Assembly (NCBI GenBank): GCA_023251095.1
Contig: JAHEZL010000009.1
Span: forward strand, 1 to 64,000
DNA length: 64,000 nt
From: Flavobacteriales bacterium
GTDB taxonomy: Bacteria > Bacteroidota > Bacteroidia > Flavobacteriales_C > GCA-002722245
Direction of reading: 5' to 3'
Made by a program: the position numbers and the translations under genes
Notes under the pieces: model-generated
Told to the model about the DNA's origin: nothing
The model's input: only the letters and a program-made list of their open reading frames with translations
Databases searched by the model: none
Shown: one piece after another, positions 1 to 9,072 of the stretch
Numbering within the stretch: position 1 is the stretch's first letter
How the letters are laid out: each line of letters begins with the position of its first letter

Positions 1-157
1 CATTGCGATCGGGCTTTTTGCCTTATGACGATTGATTGTTTTGCTCCTTTCTCTTTTTCCTTCTGTTTATTCTACGAACAAATCAATTTTTATTCGTTTG
101 CACAAACATAGGATGACGTTGGAAGTGGCGACGTAGTGGGTAAAAGAAATATGTGAT

Positions 158-841
158 TTACTCCCTTCCTCCCTTAAAAGCAAACTGCACCAAATTAGCG
201 CCCATCTGCAAAGCCTGCTGACGTTTTTCATTGGAATCTTTATGAACCTCGGGATCTTCCCAACCATCACCTAAATCGGTTTCATAAGAATAAAAACAAA
301 CCAACCGCCCTTCGTAAATGATACCAAAACCTTGTGGTGGTTTACCATCGTGCTCATGAATTTTAGGGAGTCCGTTAGGAAAAGGAAATTTCTGATGATA
401 GATAGGATGTGTAAAAGGAAGCTCAACGAAATCTAATTCCGGAAAAACTTTTTTCATTTGCGGACGAACAAAAGGATCCATTCCGTAGTTGTCATCAATA
501 TGCAGAAAACCTCCTGCGATTAAATAATTCCTGAGATTTTCCGCATCAACAGCAGAGAATACAACATTCCCATGTCCGGTCATGTGCAAAAAAGGATATT
601 GAAATATTTCTGCACTTCCAACAGAAACCGTTGCCGGCGTTGGATTGATATTGGTTTTTAAATTGTCGTTGCAAAACTTTACAAGATTAGGCAATGAGGT
701 TGGATTGGCATACCAGTCGCCACCGCCATTGTATTTCAATAAGGCAATTTGATAGGTATATGTTTCAGGAGAAAAGGATGTGAAAAGGCAAAAAGCCAAA
801 GCAAAAAAAAGAAATTTAAAATTATTTATTTTCTTAATCAT
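158..841 (-). CDS. DUF4159-like exported protein
   Basis: 227-aa ORF with N-terminal signal-like segment; motifs YNGGGDWYANPTSL, HMTGHGNVVFS, GGFLHIDDNYGMDP typical of DUF4159 proteins. Confidence 0.75.
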   Translation of the reverse strand: MIKKINNFKFLFFALAFCLFTSFSPETYTYQIALLKYNGGGDWYANPTSLPNLVKFCNDNLKTNINPTPATVSVGSAEIFQYPFLHMTGHGNVVFSAVDAENLRNYLIAGGFLHIDDNYGMDPFVRPQMKKVFPELDFVELPFTHPIYHQKFPFPNGLPKIHEHDGKPPQGFGIIYEGRLVCFYSYETDLGDGWEDPEVHKDSNEKRQQALQMGANLVQFAFKGGRE

Positions 842-1529
842 TGTTCACCACTGTTATTGTGTGACAAGCCGCTACTCCTGCTGTTTCTACTCTTAAACGC
901 GAATGCCCCAAACTTATTGAAGTATATCCGTTTTGTTTTGCCAGCTGAACCTCAGCAGGAGAAAAATCTCCTTCGGGTCCGATCAATATTAAACAATCAG
1001 ATCCGGGTTGATAAATCTTTTGAAGCAATTCTTCTTCGCCTGTTTCTAAGTGCGCAATGTAAGCGTTTTTATGTTGTGCGATAAAATCACTGTAACGCGT
1101 CAATGCATTTAATTTCGGACGGAAAGGCTGAATACACTGCTTCATGGTGGAAGTCAGAATTTTTTCCAGTCGCTCCGTATTTAAATTTTTTCTTTCAGAA
1201 CGATCAGTCAACAAAGGTGTGATTTCATCTACACCAATCTCCGTTGCTTTTTCCAGAAACCATTCAAAACGATCAATGCTTTTTGGCGGTGCGATAGCAA
1301 TGTGTTTGTAATATTCTCTTTTGTACACCTCCATTTTTTCTACGATCTGAACTTCGCATTTTTTGGAATGAGCGTTGGTGATGAGCGCTTTAAACAGTCC
1401 GCCAACCCCGTCTATCAGATGCACCTCATCGTTTTCTTTCAGTCGAAGAACACGTACTGCATGTACAGATTCCTCTTCATCCAAAACAATTTTTTGTTCG
1501 CCTGTATTATGGAAATAAAAAACTTTCAT
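834..1529 (-). CDS. rsmE: 16S rRNA (uracil(1498)-N(3))-methyltransferase
   Basis: IAPPKSIDRFEWFLEKATEIGVDEITPLLTDRSE and LIGPEGDFSPAEV...LGHSRLRVETAGVAA are RsmE signatures; internal Met at 1529 preferred over the ORF-track start. Confidence 0.92.
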   Translation of the reverse strand: MKVFYFHNTGEQKIVLDEEESVHAVRVLRLKENDEVHLIDGVGGLFKALITNAHSKKCEVQIVEKMEVYKREYYKHIAIAPPKSIDRFEWFLEKATEIGVDEITPLLTDRSERKNLNTERLEKILTSTMKQCIQPFRPKLNALTRYSDFIAQHKNAYIAHLETGEEELLQKIYQPGSDCLILIGPEGDFSPAEVQLAKQNGYTSISLGHSRLRVETAGVAACHTITVVNND

Positions 1530-1546
1530 TGCATCTAAGTTAAACT

Positions 1547-3286
1547 CTAATCGGCATACACACAAGTACTGTCGTATCCTGGCATCCATCTCGGCATACC
1601 AAATTCATAAGCACCGGCATCGGGAAGAGCACCCGTATAATATTTTGTAATGCCCGGAATAAAAGTTCCAAAATCAATCGCTTTAGAAGTTTGCACTAAA
1701 GTAAAATTTCCTTTTCTCCAATTAACAAATGGCAAAACACCAATACTTGCATTAAAACGGATATCTGTTCCTGCATCAAAAATATCGTTGGCTAAATTAT
1801 TATACACTCTTTGATTGTACATATTTGATCCCATTGCACCCCAATAATTCATTGCTTTTCCACAAGCCCAAATAGTGTTGTTATAAATTTGATGATCGAA
1901 TGCATTCATTACTGTTTGAATTCCTGTATTGCATTTCCAAACAACATTGTGATGAATTAAATAATTATAACAATCCATATCGATGTAAATCCCAACTCCT
2001 GCTCTTAGCGCCTGATTATGATGCACCCAATTGTAAGCAATCTCCGATCCGTCACCGCGCGTACGATAAGCATAAGTCAATCCGAGATCATTTGCCAAAT
2101 AGCCTCCATTATACAAATGATTGAATTTTATCTCCAAATTCTCTGTATTACTATGGGTAATCAAAAACTTACCTGAATTAAAAAGAGTGCTATTCATAAT
2201 CAGATGATCACTTCCATCTGTAGCGATTGCTGCAGAACCATTGCCCATCCAATTGCAATCGGAAACCTCACAATTGTATACTTCATGACCTTCTCCTTCC
2301 AAATAAATTCCTCCGCTCCAATTGCCTCTGATCACTGAATTTCTGACAGCACAGTTTTCCGATTCTCCTTTAAATTGTATTGCCGCATAAGTACATCCGT
2401 TAGAATATTCATAAGATTTAATTGGTGTTCCGTAAGACACATCCACATTATCAAAAACAATATTTTTAGAATCCTTCAATTCTATCCGTCCGCCAAAAAC
2501 AGAAATATTTTTCACAACAACATCAGAAATATTTTCCCCGCTCAACAACAGCGTTTTGCTTTGAGCTTCTATAACACCTGATTTTTCAGGATCTTCCGAC
2601 AACATTACATACACCGTATCCTTTTGCCAGTGCCATTCATTGATGGTATCCAAAGCATTTAAATGTTTAATGATGTAGCCTTTTCCTTTGCCGGTATATC
2701 TCCCTGAAGTGTGATTGAACCATGGCCCGATCATCTTTAAAGTTGAATCCTGCGTGCTCTTTACTGTTTCAACATTCACCACCCATTTCTCTCCAGCTAT
2801 GGCAAAACAAAAAGCACCGTTCCAATAATTTTTCGGCCAGGAATAACCCACAAAATTTGCCGAATCTTTTCCGGTATGAATTTCCGCCCAGCCTTTTTTA
2901 TCAAACATGGAATCAATGTTTGGCCAGCGCGCAGGCAATAACATTTTTTTATTTTGAAAAAGCTGCAGAACTTCTCTCGGACAAAATGCTTTGTAATAAT
3001 TCTCTTTTACTTTGGTCCATTTTTTTATTTCTTCTGTTCCGCTCAACACTACTTTTTCTCCGGGAAAAGCTTTGATAACTATTGGCAAATCTTCTTCTCC
3101 GCTATTTGTGATCTGAATAGCCTCACGATAAATTCCTGCATGCAACAAAAGCGTATCACCGGGAAAAAGTTTTTTTATTGCAGCGTTAATGGAATCTGCA
3201 GGAGAAATGACAATGATTTTATGCGTCGCAGAATTGCAAGAAAAAAACAAAATTAAAACGACTGTATAAATTAATATTTTTTTCAA
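1547..3286 (-). CDS. right-handed parallel beta-helix lipoprotein (polysaccharide lyase/pectate lyase-like fold)
   Basis: lipobox LFFSCN; repeated N/G-rich coil pattern (NCEVSDCNWMGNGS, NSTLFNSGKF, YNWVHHNQALRAGVGIYIDMDCYNYLIHHNVVWKCNTGIQ). Confidence 0.8.
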   Translation of the reverse strand: MKKILIYTVVLILFFSCNSATHKIIVISPADSINAAIKKLFPGDTLLLHAGIYREAIQITNSGEEDLPIVIKAFPGEKVVLSGTEEIKKWTKVKENYYKAFCPREVLQLFQNKKMLLPARWPNIDSMFDKKGWAEIHTGKDSANFVGYSWPKNYWNGAFCFAIAGEKWVVNVETVKSTQDSTLKMIGPWFNHTSGRYTGKGKGYIIKHLNALDTINEWHWQKDTVYVMLSEDPEKSGVIEAQSKTLLLSGENISDVVVKNISVFGGRIELKDSKNIVFDNVDVSYGTPIKSYEYSNGCTYAAIQFKGESENCAVRNSVIRGNWSGGIYLEGEGHEVYNCEVSDCNWMGNGSAAIATDGSDHLIMNSTLFNSGKFLITHSNTENLEIKFNHLYNGGYLANDLGLTYAYRTRGDGSEIAYNWVHHNQALRAGVGIYIDMDCYNYLIHHNVVWKCNTGIQTVMNAFDHQIYNNTIWACGKAMNYWGAMGSNMYNQRVYNNLANDIFDAGTDIRFNASIGVLPFVNWRKGNFTLVQTSKAIDFGTFIPGITKYYTGALPDAGAYEFGMPRWMPGYDSTCVYAD

Positions 3287-3291
3287 AATTT

Positions 3292-4878
3292 TTATTTTTT
3301 GGGACCGGCCGCAATAATTTCAGGAGTAGCCTGATCTTCAAATTTCTTAAAGTTGGCGATGAATTTTTCTGCCAGTGTTTTTGCCATTGCATTGTATTCT
3401 TCTTCGCTTTTCCAGGTGAGTTTGGGATTCAAAATATTTTCAGGAATTCCCGAACACGATTTGGGTACCGACAAACCAAAAAAGGCTTCAGTTTCAAATT
3501 CTTTTCGCTCCAGCTCTCCGTTCATTGCCGAGGATAACAACAAACGCGTATGATCCAAACGCATGCGGTGACCAACACCAAATCCCCCACCTATCCAACC
3601 TGTGTTCACCAACCATATTTTCACATTTTGCTGCTCCATTTTTTCTCCCAACAAATGTGCATATTCAATAGGATGCAAAGGCAAAAAAGGCTCACCGTAT
3701 CCTGCCGAAAATGCTACCTGAGGTTCGGTTACTCCATCTTCAGTTCCCGGAACTTTTGATGTGTAACCCGACACAAAATGATACATCGCTTGCTCTTTAC
3801 TCAAACGCGAAACAGGAGGCAAAACACCAAAGGCATCACAGGTTAAAAAGAACACATGCTTTGGTGCCGGACCGTAAGAAGGCACCACCGCCGTAGGAAT
3901 ATATTCAATAGGATAACTTACTCGTGTGTTTTCTGTTTTTGAAATATCGTGGTAATTCACTTGCCTTGTATGCGGAAAAAATTTTACGTTTTCCAGCAAG
4001 GCGCCAAACTTAATGGCATTGTAAATTAAAGGTTCTGTATCGGGACGAATATCAATCACTTTTGCATAACATCCACCTTCAAAATTAAACACCGAATGAT
4101 CAGTCCACGCGTGCTCATCATCACCAATTAATTTACGATAAGGATCATTGGACAAGGTTGTTTTTCCTGTTCCCGACAAACCAAAAAATATCGCTACATC
4201 ACCACTTGCGCCAATGTTTGCAGAAGAGTGCATTGGAAAAACGTGGTGTTGTACCGGCAATAAAAAATTAAGAATAGTAAAAATTCCTTTTTTGATTTCA
4301 CCTGTATAACCCGTACCACCGATCAGTACATTTTTTTTTGAAAAATTGATAATGATGAACTGTTCATTTTTCACACCATCCACCTTCGGATCGGCTTTAA
4401 ATCCCGGCGCGCAAAGAACAGTCCAGTCGGGAGAAAAAGTTTTCAATTCCGATCTTGAATACCTTAAAAACATGTTGTGCGCAAACAATGCACTCCACGG
4501 ATTTTCAGCCATCACACGGATTTTAATTTTGTATTTAGGATCAGCACAAGCAGCACATTCCTGAACATAAATATCTTTAGCAGAAAAATAATCGCATACT
4601 TTTTTATAAAGTTTAGTGTGCACTTCTTCTGCTACAGGTTGATTGACAACCCCCCAATGAATTTTATTTTCGGTAATGGCATCTTTAACAAAATAACGAT
4701 CCTTGGGAACACGTCCACTGAACTTTCCGGTATCTACCACTAAGGCGCCCGTATTGCTTAATTCACCTTGCTGAAGCGCAATGGTTTTTTCCACCAATTC
4801 AGCAGGAAGTAAATTCCAATACACATTTTCTGCATTAGAAATTCCGTGATCGGCCAATGTTTTTTGTTTCGTAGGCAT
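3292..4878 (-). CDS. pckA: phosphoenolpyruvate carboxykinase (ATP)
   Basis: FGLSGTGKTTLS P-loop, LIGDDEHAW, NTGWIGGGFGVGHRM. Confidence 0.97.
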   Translation of the reverse strand: MPTKQKTLADHGISNAENVYWNLLPAELVEKTIALQQGELSNTGALVVDTGKFSGRVPKDRYFVKDAITENKIHWGVVNQPVAEEVHTKLYKKVCDYFSAKDIYVQECAACADPKYKIKIRVMAENPWSALFAHNMFLRYSRSELKTFSPDWTVLCAPGFKADPKVDGVKNEQFIIINFSKKNVLIGGTGYTGEIKKGIFTILNFLLPVQHHVFPMHSSANIGASGDVAIFFGLSGTGKTTLSNDPYRKLIGDDEHAWTDHSVFNFEGGCYAKVIDIRPDTEPLIYNAIKFGALLENVKFFPHTRQVNYHDISKTENTRVSYPIEYIPTAVVPSYGPAPKHVFFLTCDAFGVLPPVSRLSKEQAMYHFVSGYTSKVPGTEDGVTEPQVAFSAGYGEPFLPLHPIEYAHLLGEKMEQQNVKIWLVNTGWIGGGFGVGHRMRLDHTRLLLSSAMNGELERKEFETEAFFGLSVPKSCSGIPENILNPKLTWKSEEEYNAMAKTLAEKFIANFKKFEDQATPEIIAAGPKK

Positions 4879-4888
4879 AAGTCAATTT

Positions 4889-6379
4889 TTATTTGTAAAT
4901 ACCGTCGTATTTAGCTTTCACGTAATTCATAAAATAATCGAAATTCAATTTCTCTCCTGTCACCTGCTCACAAATTTCTTCGGAAGTATATAATTTTCCT
5001 TTCACATGAATATTGGTTCGCAACCACGAAAGCAATTCACTCAATTCTCCTTTTTCAATTTTTTCTTTCAGTTGAGGAATTTGTTTTTCTGCATGACTAA
5101 ATAATTGTGCCGCATAAAAACTTCCAATGGAATAAGTTGGAAAATACCCTAAACTTCCGTGCGACCAGTGTACATCCTGCAACACACCCAATGTATTGGA
5201 AGGCACATCCACCGCCAGATATTCTTTGTATTTCGCATTCCAGAATTCAGGTAAATCTTTCACCTTTATTTTATCTTCCATCAAAGCCACTTCAATTTCA
5301 AAGCGGATGAGAACATGCAAATGATAAGAAATTTCATCAGCGTTTGTTCTGATAAATCCGGGTTCAACTTTATTGATTGCTTTATAAAAATCCATCAGTT
5401 CCACTTTCCCGAAAGTTTCGGGAAATGCATTTTGCATCAAATGATAATTGGCTTTCCAATAGCTTAAACTTCTGCCGACATTGTTTTCCCAGAGGCGCGA
5501 TTGCGATTCATGAATGCCCAGCGAAGCGGCGACTCCTTGCGGTTGTCCGAAATACTCAGCATCTAATCCTTGCTCATACAAAGCATGTCCGCCTTCATGA
5601 ATAGCGCTCCAAATCAACTCCGAAAGATTGTGTTCATCCACGCGTGTGGTGATGCGCACATCGGTTGGATGCATACCGATGGAAAAAGGATGTGGCGCAT
5701 AATCTTGTCGGCCCGCCCCAAAATCATAACCCATTTGTTTCAGTATTTCAATACTGATATCCCACTGTTTTTGCTTTTCAAATTTGTTGTGTAAAAAAGA
5801 AGCTTCCACTTGTTTTTTCGCGAGCAAAGAATTGTAATAAGGAACAAGCTGTTCTTTAACATTGGCGAAAATTACTTTCAGTTTTTTAGTCGTCATTCCC
5901 GGCTCATACATATCGAGCAGCGCATCATAAGGATGTTCCTCATAACCCAAAATCTCTGCACTTTCTTTGCACAGGGCCACCACTTTTTCCAGACTCTCTT
6001 CAAACAAAGAAAAATTATTTTGTGTTTTTGCAGCGTGCCACTTTCCAAAAGCTTCGGAAATAATGACCGACTGTTTTTGAATAAATTCTTTGTTGAATTT
6101 TGTTTGCTTGATTAAGTCTTCATTGACTTTTGTAACGTTGATGCTTTGCTCTTTAGAAAGAGATTTATCTTCTAAAAGAGCTTGCACCAATTTCACAAAA
6201 TCGGCAGAAGTAAATTCCTCATGAATCAATCCCGAAATAAAAGCATTTTGTTCGCTTCTGATACCCATTGCTTTTTCGGGTTTATACACTTCATTGTCCC
6301 ATCCCAGCAATCCGCCTATACTTCCGACAACACCTATTTTATGAAGATGCTCACTAAACGCTTTATACTGCTCACTCAT
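4889..6379 (-). CDS. M32 family carboxypeptidase (thermostable carboxypeptidase Taq-like)
   Basis: HEGGHALYEQG (HExxH) and HESQSRLWENNVGRS motifs of M32. Confidence 0.95.
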   Translation of the reverse strand: MSEQYKAFSEHLHKIGVVGSIGGLLGWDNEVYKPEKAMGIRSEQNAFISGLIHEEFTSADFVKLVQALLEDKSLSKEQSINVTKVNEDLIKQTKFNKEFIQKQSVIISEAFGKWHAAKTQNNFSLFEESLEKVVALCKESAEILGYEEHPYDALLDMYEPGMTTKKLKVIFANVKEQLVPYYNSLLAKKQVEASFLHNKFEKQKQWDISIEILKQMGYDFGAGRQDYAPHPFSIGMHPTDVRITTRVDEHNLSELIWSAIHEGGHALYEQGLDAEYFGQPQGVAASLGIHESQSRLWENNVGRSLSYWKANYHLMQNAFPETFGKVELMDFYKAINKVEPGFIRTNADEISYHLHVLIRFEIEVALMEDKIKVKDLPEFWNAKYKEYLAVDVPSNTLGVLQDVHWSHGSLGYFPTYSIGSFYAAQLFSHAEKQIPQLKEKIEKGELSELLSWLRTNIHVKGKLYTSEEICEQVTGEKLNFDYFMNYVKAKYDGIYK

Positions 6380-6773
6380 TTTTTGAATATTTAAGTCCGT
6401 AAATTAACAATGAAATCCATCCTGCGATAAATAAAGCACCGCCGATGGGTGTGATGGGGCCGAGGAAATTGATCGCCACTCCAAAATCAAACACATTCCG
6501 AAAAGTGAGAAAATATAAGGATCCCGAAAAAAATAAAATGCCGATGCCAAAACAGCTCATCGCATATTTTAAAGCGGTAGAAAAATGAATTTTTGAAAGT
6601 AAGCCCACCGCCAAAATTGCGAAGGTATGGATGAACTGATACAAAACCCCTTTGTTCCATATTTCTAAATCTTCTGCAGAAACAATTTCTTTTAACTTGT
6701 GAGCCCCGAAAGCGCCCAGTATCACTGCCAATCCACCTAACAAAGCAGCAAGTATTATTGATTTTTTTAACAT
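6372..6773 (-). CDS. DUF423 family small integral membrane protein
   Basis: GAFGAHKLKE... plus several TM segments; GPITPIGGALFIAGW. Confidence 0.85.
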   Translation of the reverse strand: MLKKSIILAALLGGLAVILGAFGAHKLKEIVSAEDLEIWNKGVLYQFIHTFAILAVGLLSKIHFSTALKYAMSCFGIGILFFSGSLYFLTFRNVFDFGVAINFLGPITPIGGALFIAGWISLLIYGLKYSKNE

Positions 6774-6924
6774 AGTTCAAAAGTAGTTCAACTAATTTGC
6801 AAATAAAATTAATGGAAGGAAAGCCTTTTATGATATAAGTGGTGAAACTACATTAAAATAAGTGATTTTGGTCATTACTTCCGGCTCCATTAACCCTTAT
6901 TATTGCTTCATAAATTCAAGAGAA

Positions 6925-7464
6925 ATGAAGCAAAAAACAATATTGCTGGCAGCTGCCCTATTCATCACTTTCTCTTTGCCTGCTCAGGACAAAGCGAATA
7001 CAATTTCCCATGCATTTGGATACAATGCGGGATTTACCACCGGTGTGGGACTGTCGTATCAAATGATGGTCAATAACAAATGGGGGCTTCAGTTATCGGG
7101 TACTCCCTTTATTTCTTCTCCCGAACAACACTGGATCAGTGCAGGCGGAACAGGGATTTATAAAATCAGAGATCGCAAAAAAATAGATTTGGTGACTTAT
7201 GTCGGTATCCATGTGATCAGCTCACGAACCACGGTCATCATGTACAATCCCTCTGATGACACTACAAAAGTCCCGTTGGATTATGTCGGTCAGCCGGAAA
7301 CCAAAACAGTTAATCAACTGAATGTAGGCGCAGGTATCGGGTTTGAATTTGATCTGGGCTCGTCCTTCTACTTTAATTTAATGGGCGGATTTGGCGCTTA
7401 CAATCTCACTAAAATAGTACAGGTATATCCAAGCCTTGAAAGCTCTTTATTCTACAAACTATAA
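6925..7464 (+). CDS. exported outer-membrane beta-barrel-like protein (tandem copy 1)
   Basis: signal peptide MKQKTILLAAALFITFSLPAQD; amphipathic strands and aromatic C-terminus LFYKL; internal ATG at 6925 chosen. Confidence 0.65.
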   Translation: MKQKTILLAAALFITFSLPAQDKANTISHAFGYNAGFTTGVGLSYQMMVNNKWGLQLSGTPFISSPEQHWISAGGTGIYKIRDRKKIDLVTYVGIHVISSRTTVIMYNPSDDTTKVPLDYVGQPETKTVNQLNVGAGIGFEFDLGSSFYFNLMGGFGAYNLTKIVQVYPSLESSLFYKL

Positions 7465-7476
7465 TCTTATAAGAGA

Positions 7477-8004
7477 ATGAAAAATATCATCCTAGTACTT
7501 TTGTTATCGTTCATTGGCAGCAAAACTTTTGCAGGAAATGGAATAACCTATCAATCTTTGGTTCTGGACGATTCCACCAACAAACAGGAAAGCCATCACA
7601 TGGTTGGTTTGAATGCGGGATTTATTACCGGCCTGGGTTTAACCTACCGTTACGCACCATCCAACTTCATGCATCAGGTTTCATTTTTACCGGTGGTGTC
7701 GCCCAATACTACTTTACTGGGACTAGCCTATACTTTGTTTTACAGGGTAAAAAGAACAAAGCACATTGATTTTATTGTGTATTGGGGAAACAACTACATT
7801 AACGGTAAAACAAATAATAATTTCCTGGGGTTTAGTGAGGTAACCAGCCAGTCGTTCAACACCGGTTTAGGTTACGGATTTGATTTTAAGCTGGGAGAAA
7901 ATTTCACTTTTAATTTAATGACGGGCTATGCGCTGTTTACTAAAAGCAGGGAAACGCCTTCGTATTATATGACTGCGGAGTTGGGGTTGTTTTATAAGTT
8001 GTAG
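7477..8004 (+). CDS. exported outer-membrane beta-barrel-like protein (tandem copy 2)
   Basis: similar layout to the preceding ORF: GLNAGFITGLGLTYRY versus GYNAGFTTGVGLSYQM, both ending LFYKL. Confidence 0.65.
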   Translation: MKNIILVLLLSFIGSKTFAGNGITYQSLVLDDSTNKQESHHMVGLNAGFITGLGLTYRYAPSNFMHQVSFLPVVSPNTTLLGLAYTLFYRVKRTKHIDFIVYWGNNYINGKTNNNFLGFSEVTSQSFNTGLGYGFDFKLGENFTFNLMTGYALFTKSRETPSYYMTAELGLFYKL

Positions 8005-8026
8005 TTTTTGTTTCCACCCTCTTCGT

Positions 8027-8157
8027 CCTTGCGAGATTTTTGTACTCAAAAATGAAGCAATCTTATTTTTGTTTTTCTTTCAGAAAAAAGAAGCTGAAAG
8101 CTTCTATGCAGAGATGTTATTTCGCAAAGTTACGCTTCGCTAAACATTGCGAGGCGG
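8027..8157. repeat. degenerate copy of a palindromic intergenic element
   Basis: contains AGAAGCTGAAAGCTTCT and AAGTTACGCTTCGCTAAAC (8127-8145), shared with the tandem element at 34702-35067; boundaries approximate. Confidence 0.6.
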
Positions 8158-8179
8158 GGTTATACTAGTTTTACTCCAA

Positions 8180-8707
8180 TTATATATTAAACTTCTCGAT
8201 ATCATCTTTCCATGAAAGGTCACCTTTGAGAAGTTTCAAATAAACTGGATGATCATCAATAAACACAGTACCCAATGTCTTTGAAATCAATGCACGATCA
8301 GAATCAAATTGTTGTTTTTTCTCAACCCATGTAAAATCCCCATTTATTACATTCATAAGATACATACTAATTACTTTTAATTTATTCTCCAGCGAAACCT
8401 TTATCTTCTCTTCACCCATCGGCCAATTAAAAGTATTAATCAATGAAAGTTTATTTAAAACACTTCTATCAGCACGATACTCCGGTAAAACATTGCTAAG
8501 CACAGAGTAGATATCACAAGAAAACTTATCATTATTCGGGTCAAGAACTTTTATTTCTATTTGTTGATATTCATTTAAATATACATCCAGCCAACATTTA
8601 GAAAAAATCACTCTTATCGTTTTATTACCAATGTTTTTAAATGAAACATTAGAGAAAGAAAAAAAATGCAAAATCGCATTTTCGACAATTTTTTTATACT
8701 CAATCAT
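8180..8707 (-). CDS. hypothetical protein, no family recognised
   Basis: 175-aa ORF with no competing longer ORF; flanked on both sides by palindromic repeats. Confidence 0.55.
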   Translation of the reverse strand: MIEYKKIVENAILHFFSFSNVSFKNIGNKTIRVIFSKCWLDVYLNEYQQIEIKVLDPNNDKFSCDIYSVLSNVLPEYRADRSVLNKLSLINTFNWPMGEEKIKVSLENKLKVISMYLMNVINGDFTWVEKKQQFDSDRALISKTLGTVFIDDHPVYLKLLKGDLSWKDDIEKFNI

Positions 8708-8743
8708 TTTGTAAATAATTATTACTTTTTAATAGCCAAATCT

Positions 8744-8915
8744 CCGGTAGTTTCAAGTGTAGTAATTTCAGATTTTAGCGCAGCGGAATCTGAAATCCTT
8801 TTTTCAGGCATTTTCAATGCCGATGCGCGATCTTTTTATTTTATCCTTTCAAATATACAAATGCGATTACAAATCGCTTTAATGTTTGTTTCAAATTAAA
8901 AATTTGAAACTACGG
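8744..8915. repeat. MITE/REP-like element of nested palindromes
   Basis: ends CCGGTAGTTTCAA (8744-8756) and TTGAAACTACGG (8904-8915) are inverted; internal perfect stems ATTTCAGATT/AATCTGAAAT (8765-8796), GGCATT/AATGCC (8807-8821), GCGATT/AATCGC (8863-8877), GTTTCAAATT/AATTTGAAAC (8888-8910). Confidence 0.7.
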
Positions 8916-8936
8916 TGTGTGGTTTTTTGCAGGATG

Positions 8937-9007
8937 GTAGGGGCAACCCTTGTGGTTGCCCAGCATGCTGATCCGAACAAGAGGGCAACCACAAGGGTTG
9001 CCCCTAC
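8937..9007. repeat. perfect 25-bp inverted repeat (GTAGGGGCAACCCTTGTGGTTGCCC)
   Basis: GTAGGGGCAACCCTTGTGGTTGCCC (8937-8961) and its exact reverse complement at 8983-9007. Confidence 0.95.
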
Positions 9008-9018
9008 GGTAGCGCAAA

Positions 9019-9050
9019 CAAAAAAAAGGCTGTCCTTTAGAGACAGCCCT
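9019..9050 (-). terminator. rho-independent terminator downstream of pnp
   Basis: GGCTGTC...GACAGCC stem (9028-9048); A-run at 9019-9027 gives a U-tract on the minus strand. Confidence 0.75.
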
Positions 9051-9072
9051 TCCTTATTTATTTCAGCTAAAA

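Noticed and set aside
749-1084. Plus-strand ORF overlapping DUF4159 and rsmE genes
   Set aside because: Antisense to two well-supported CDSs; composition (LLLLFLLL, basic runs) typical of spurious antisense ORFs. Same reasoning applied to the many other short ORFs antisense to clear genes.
834-1589. Extended rsmE start at 1589
   Set aside because: N-terminal MDARIRQYLCVCRLEFNLDA is not RsmE-like and overlaps the beta-helix gene; Met at 1529 fits the family start.
6487-6780. 97-aa minus-strand ORF overlapping the DUF423 gene in another frame
   Set aside because: Out-of-frame with a convincing membrane protein; no recognisable motifs.
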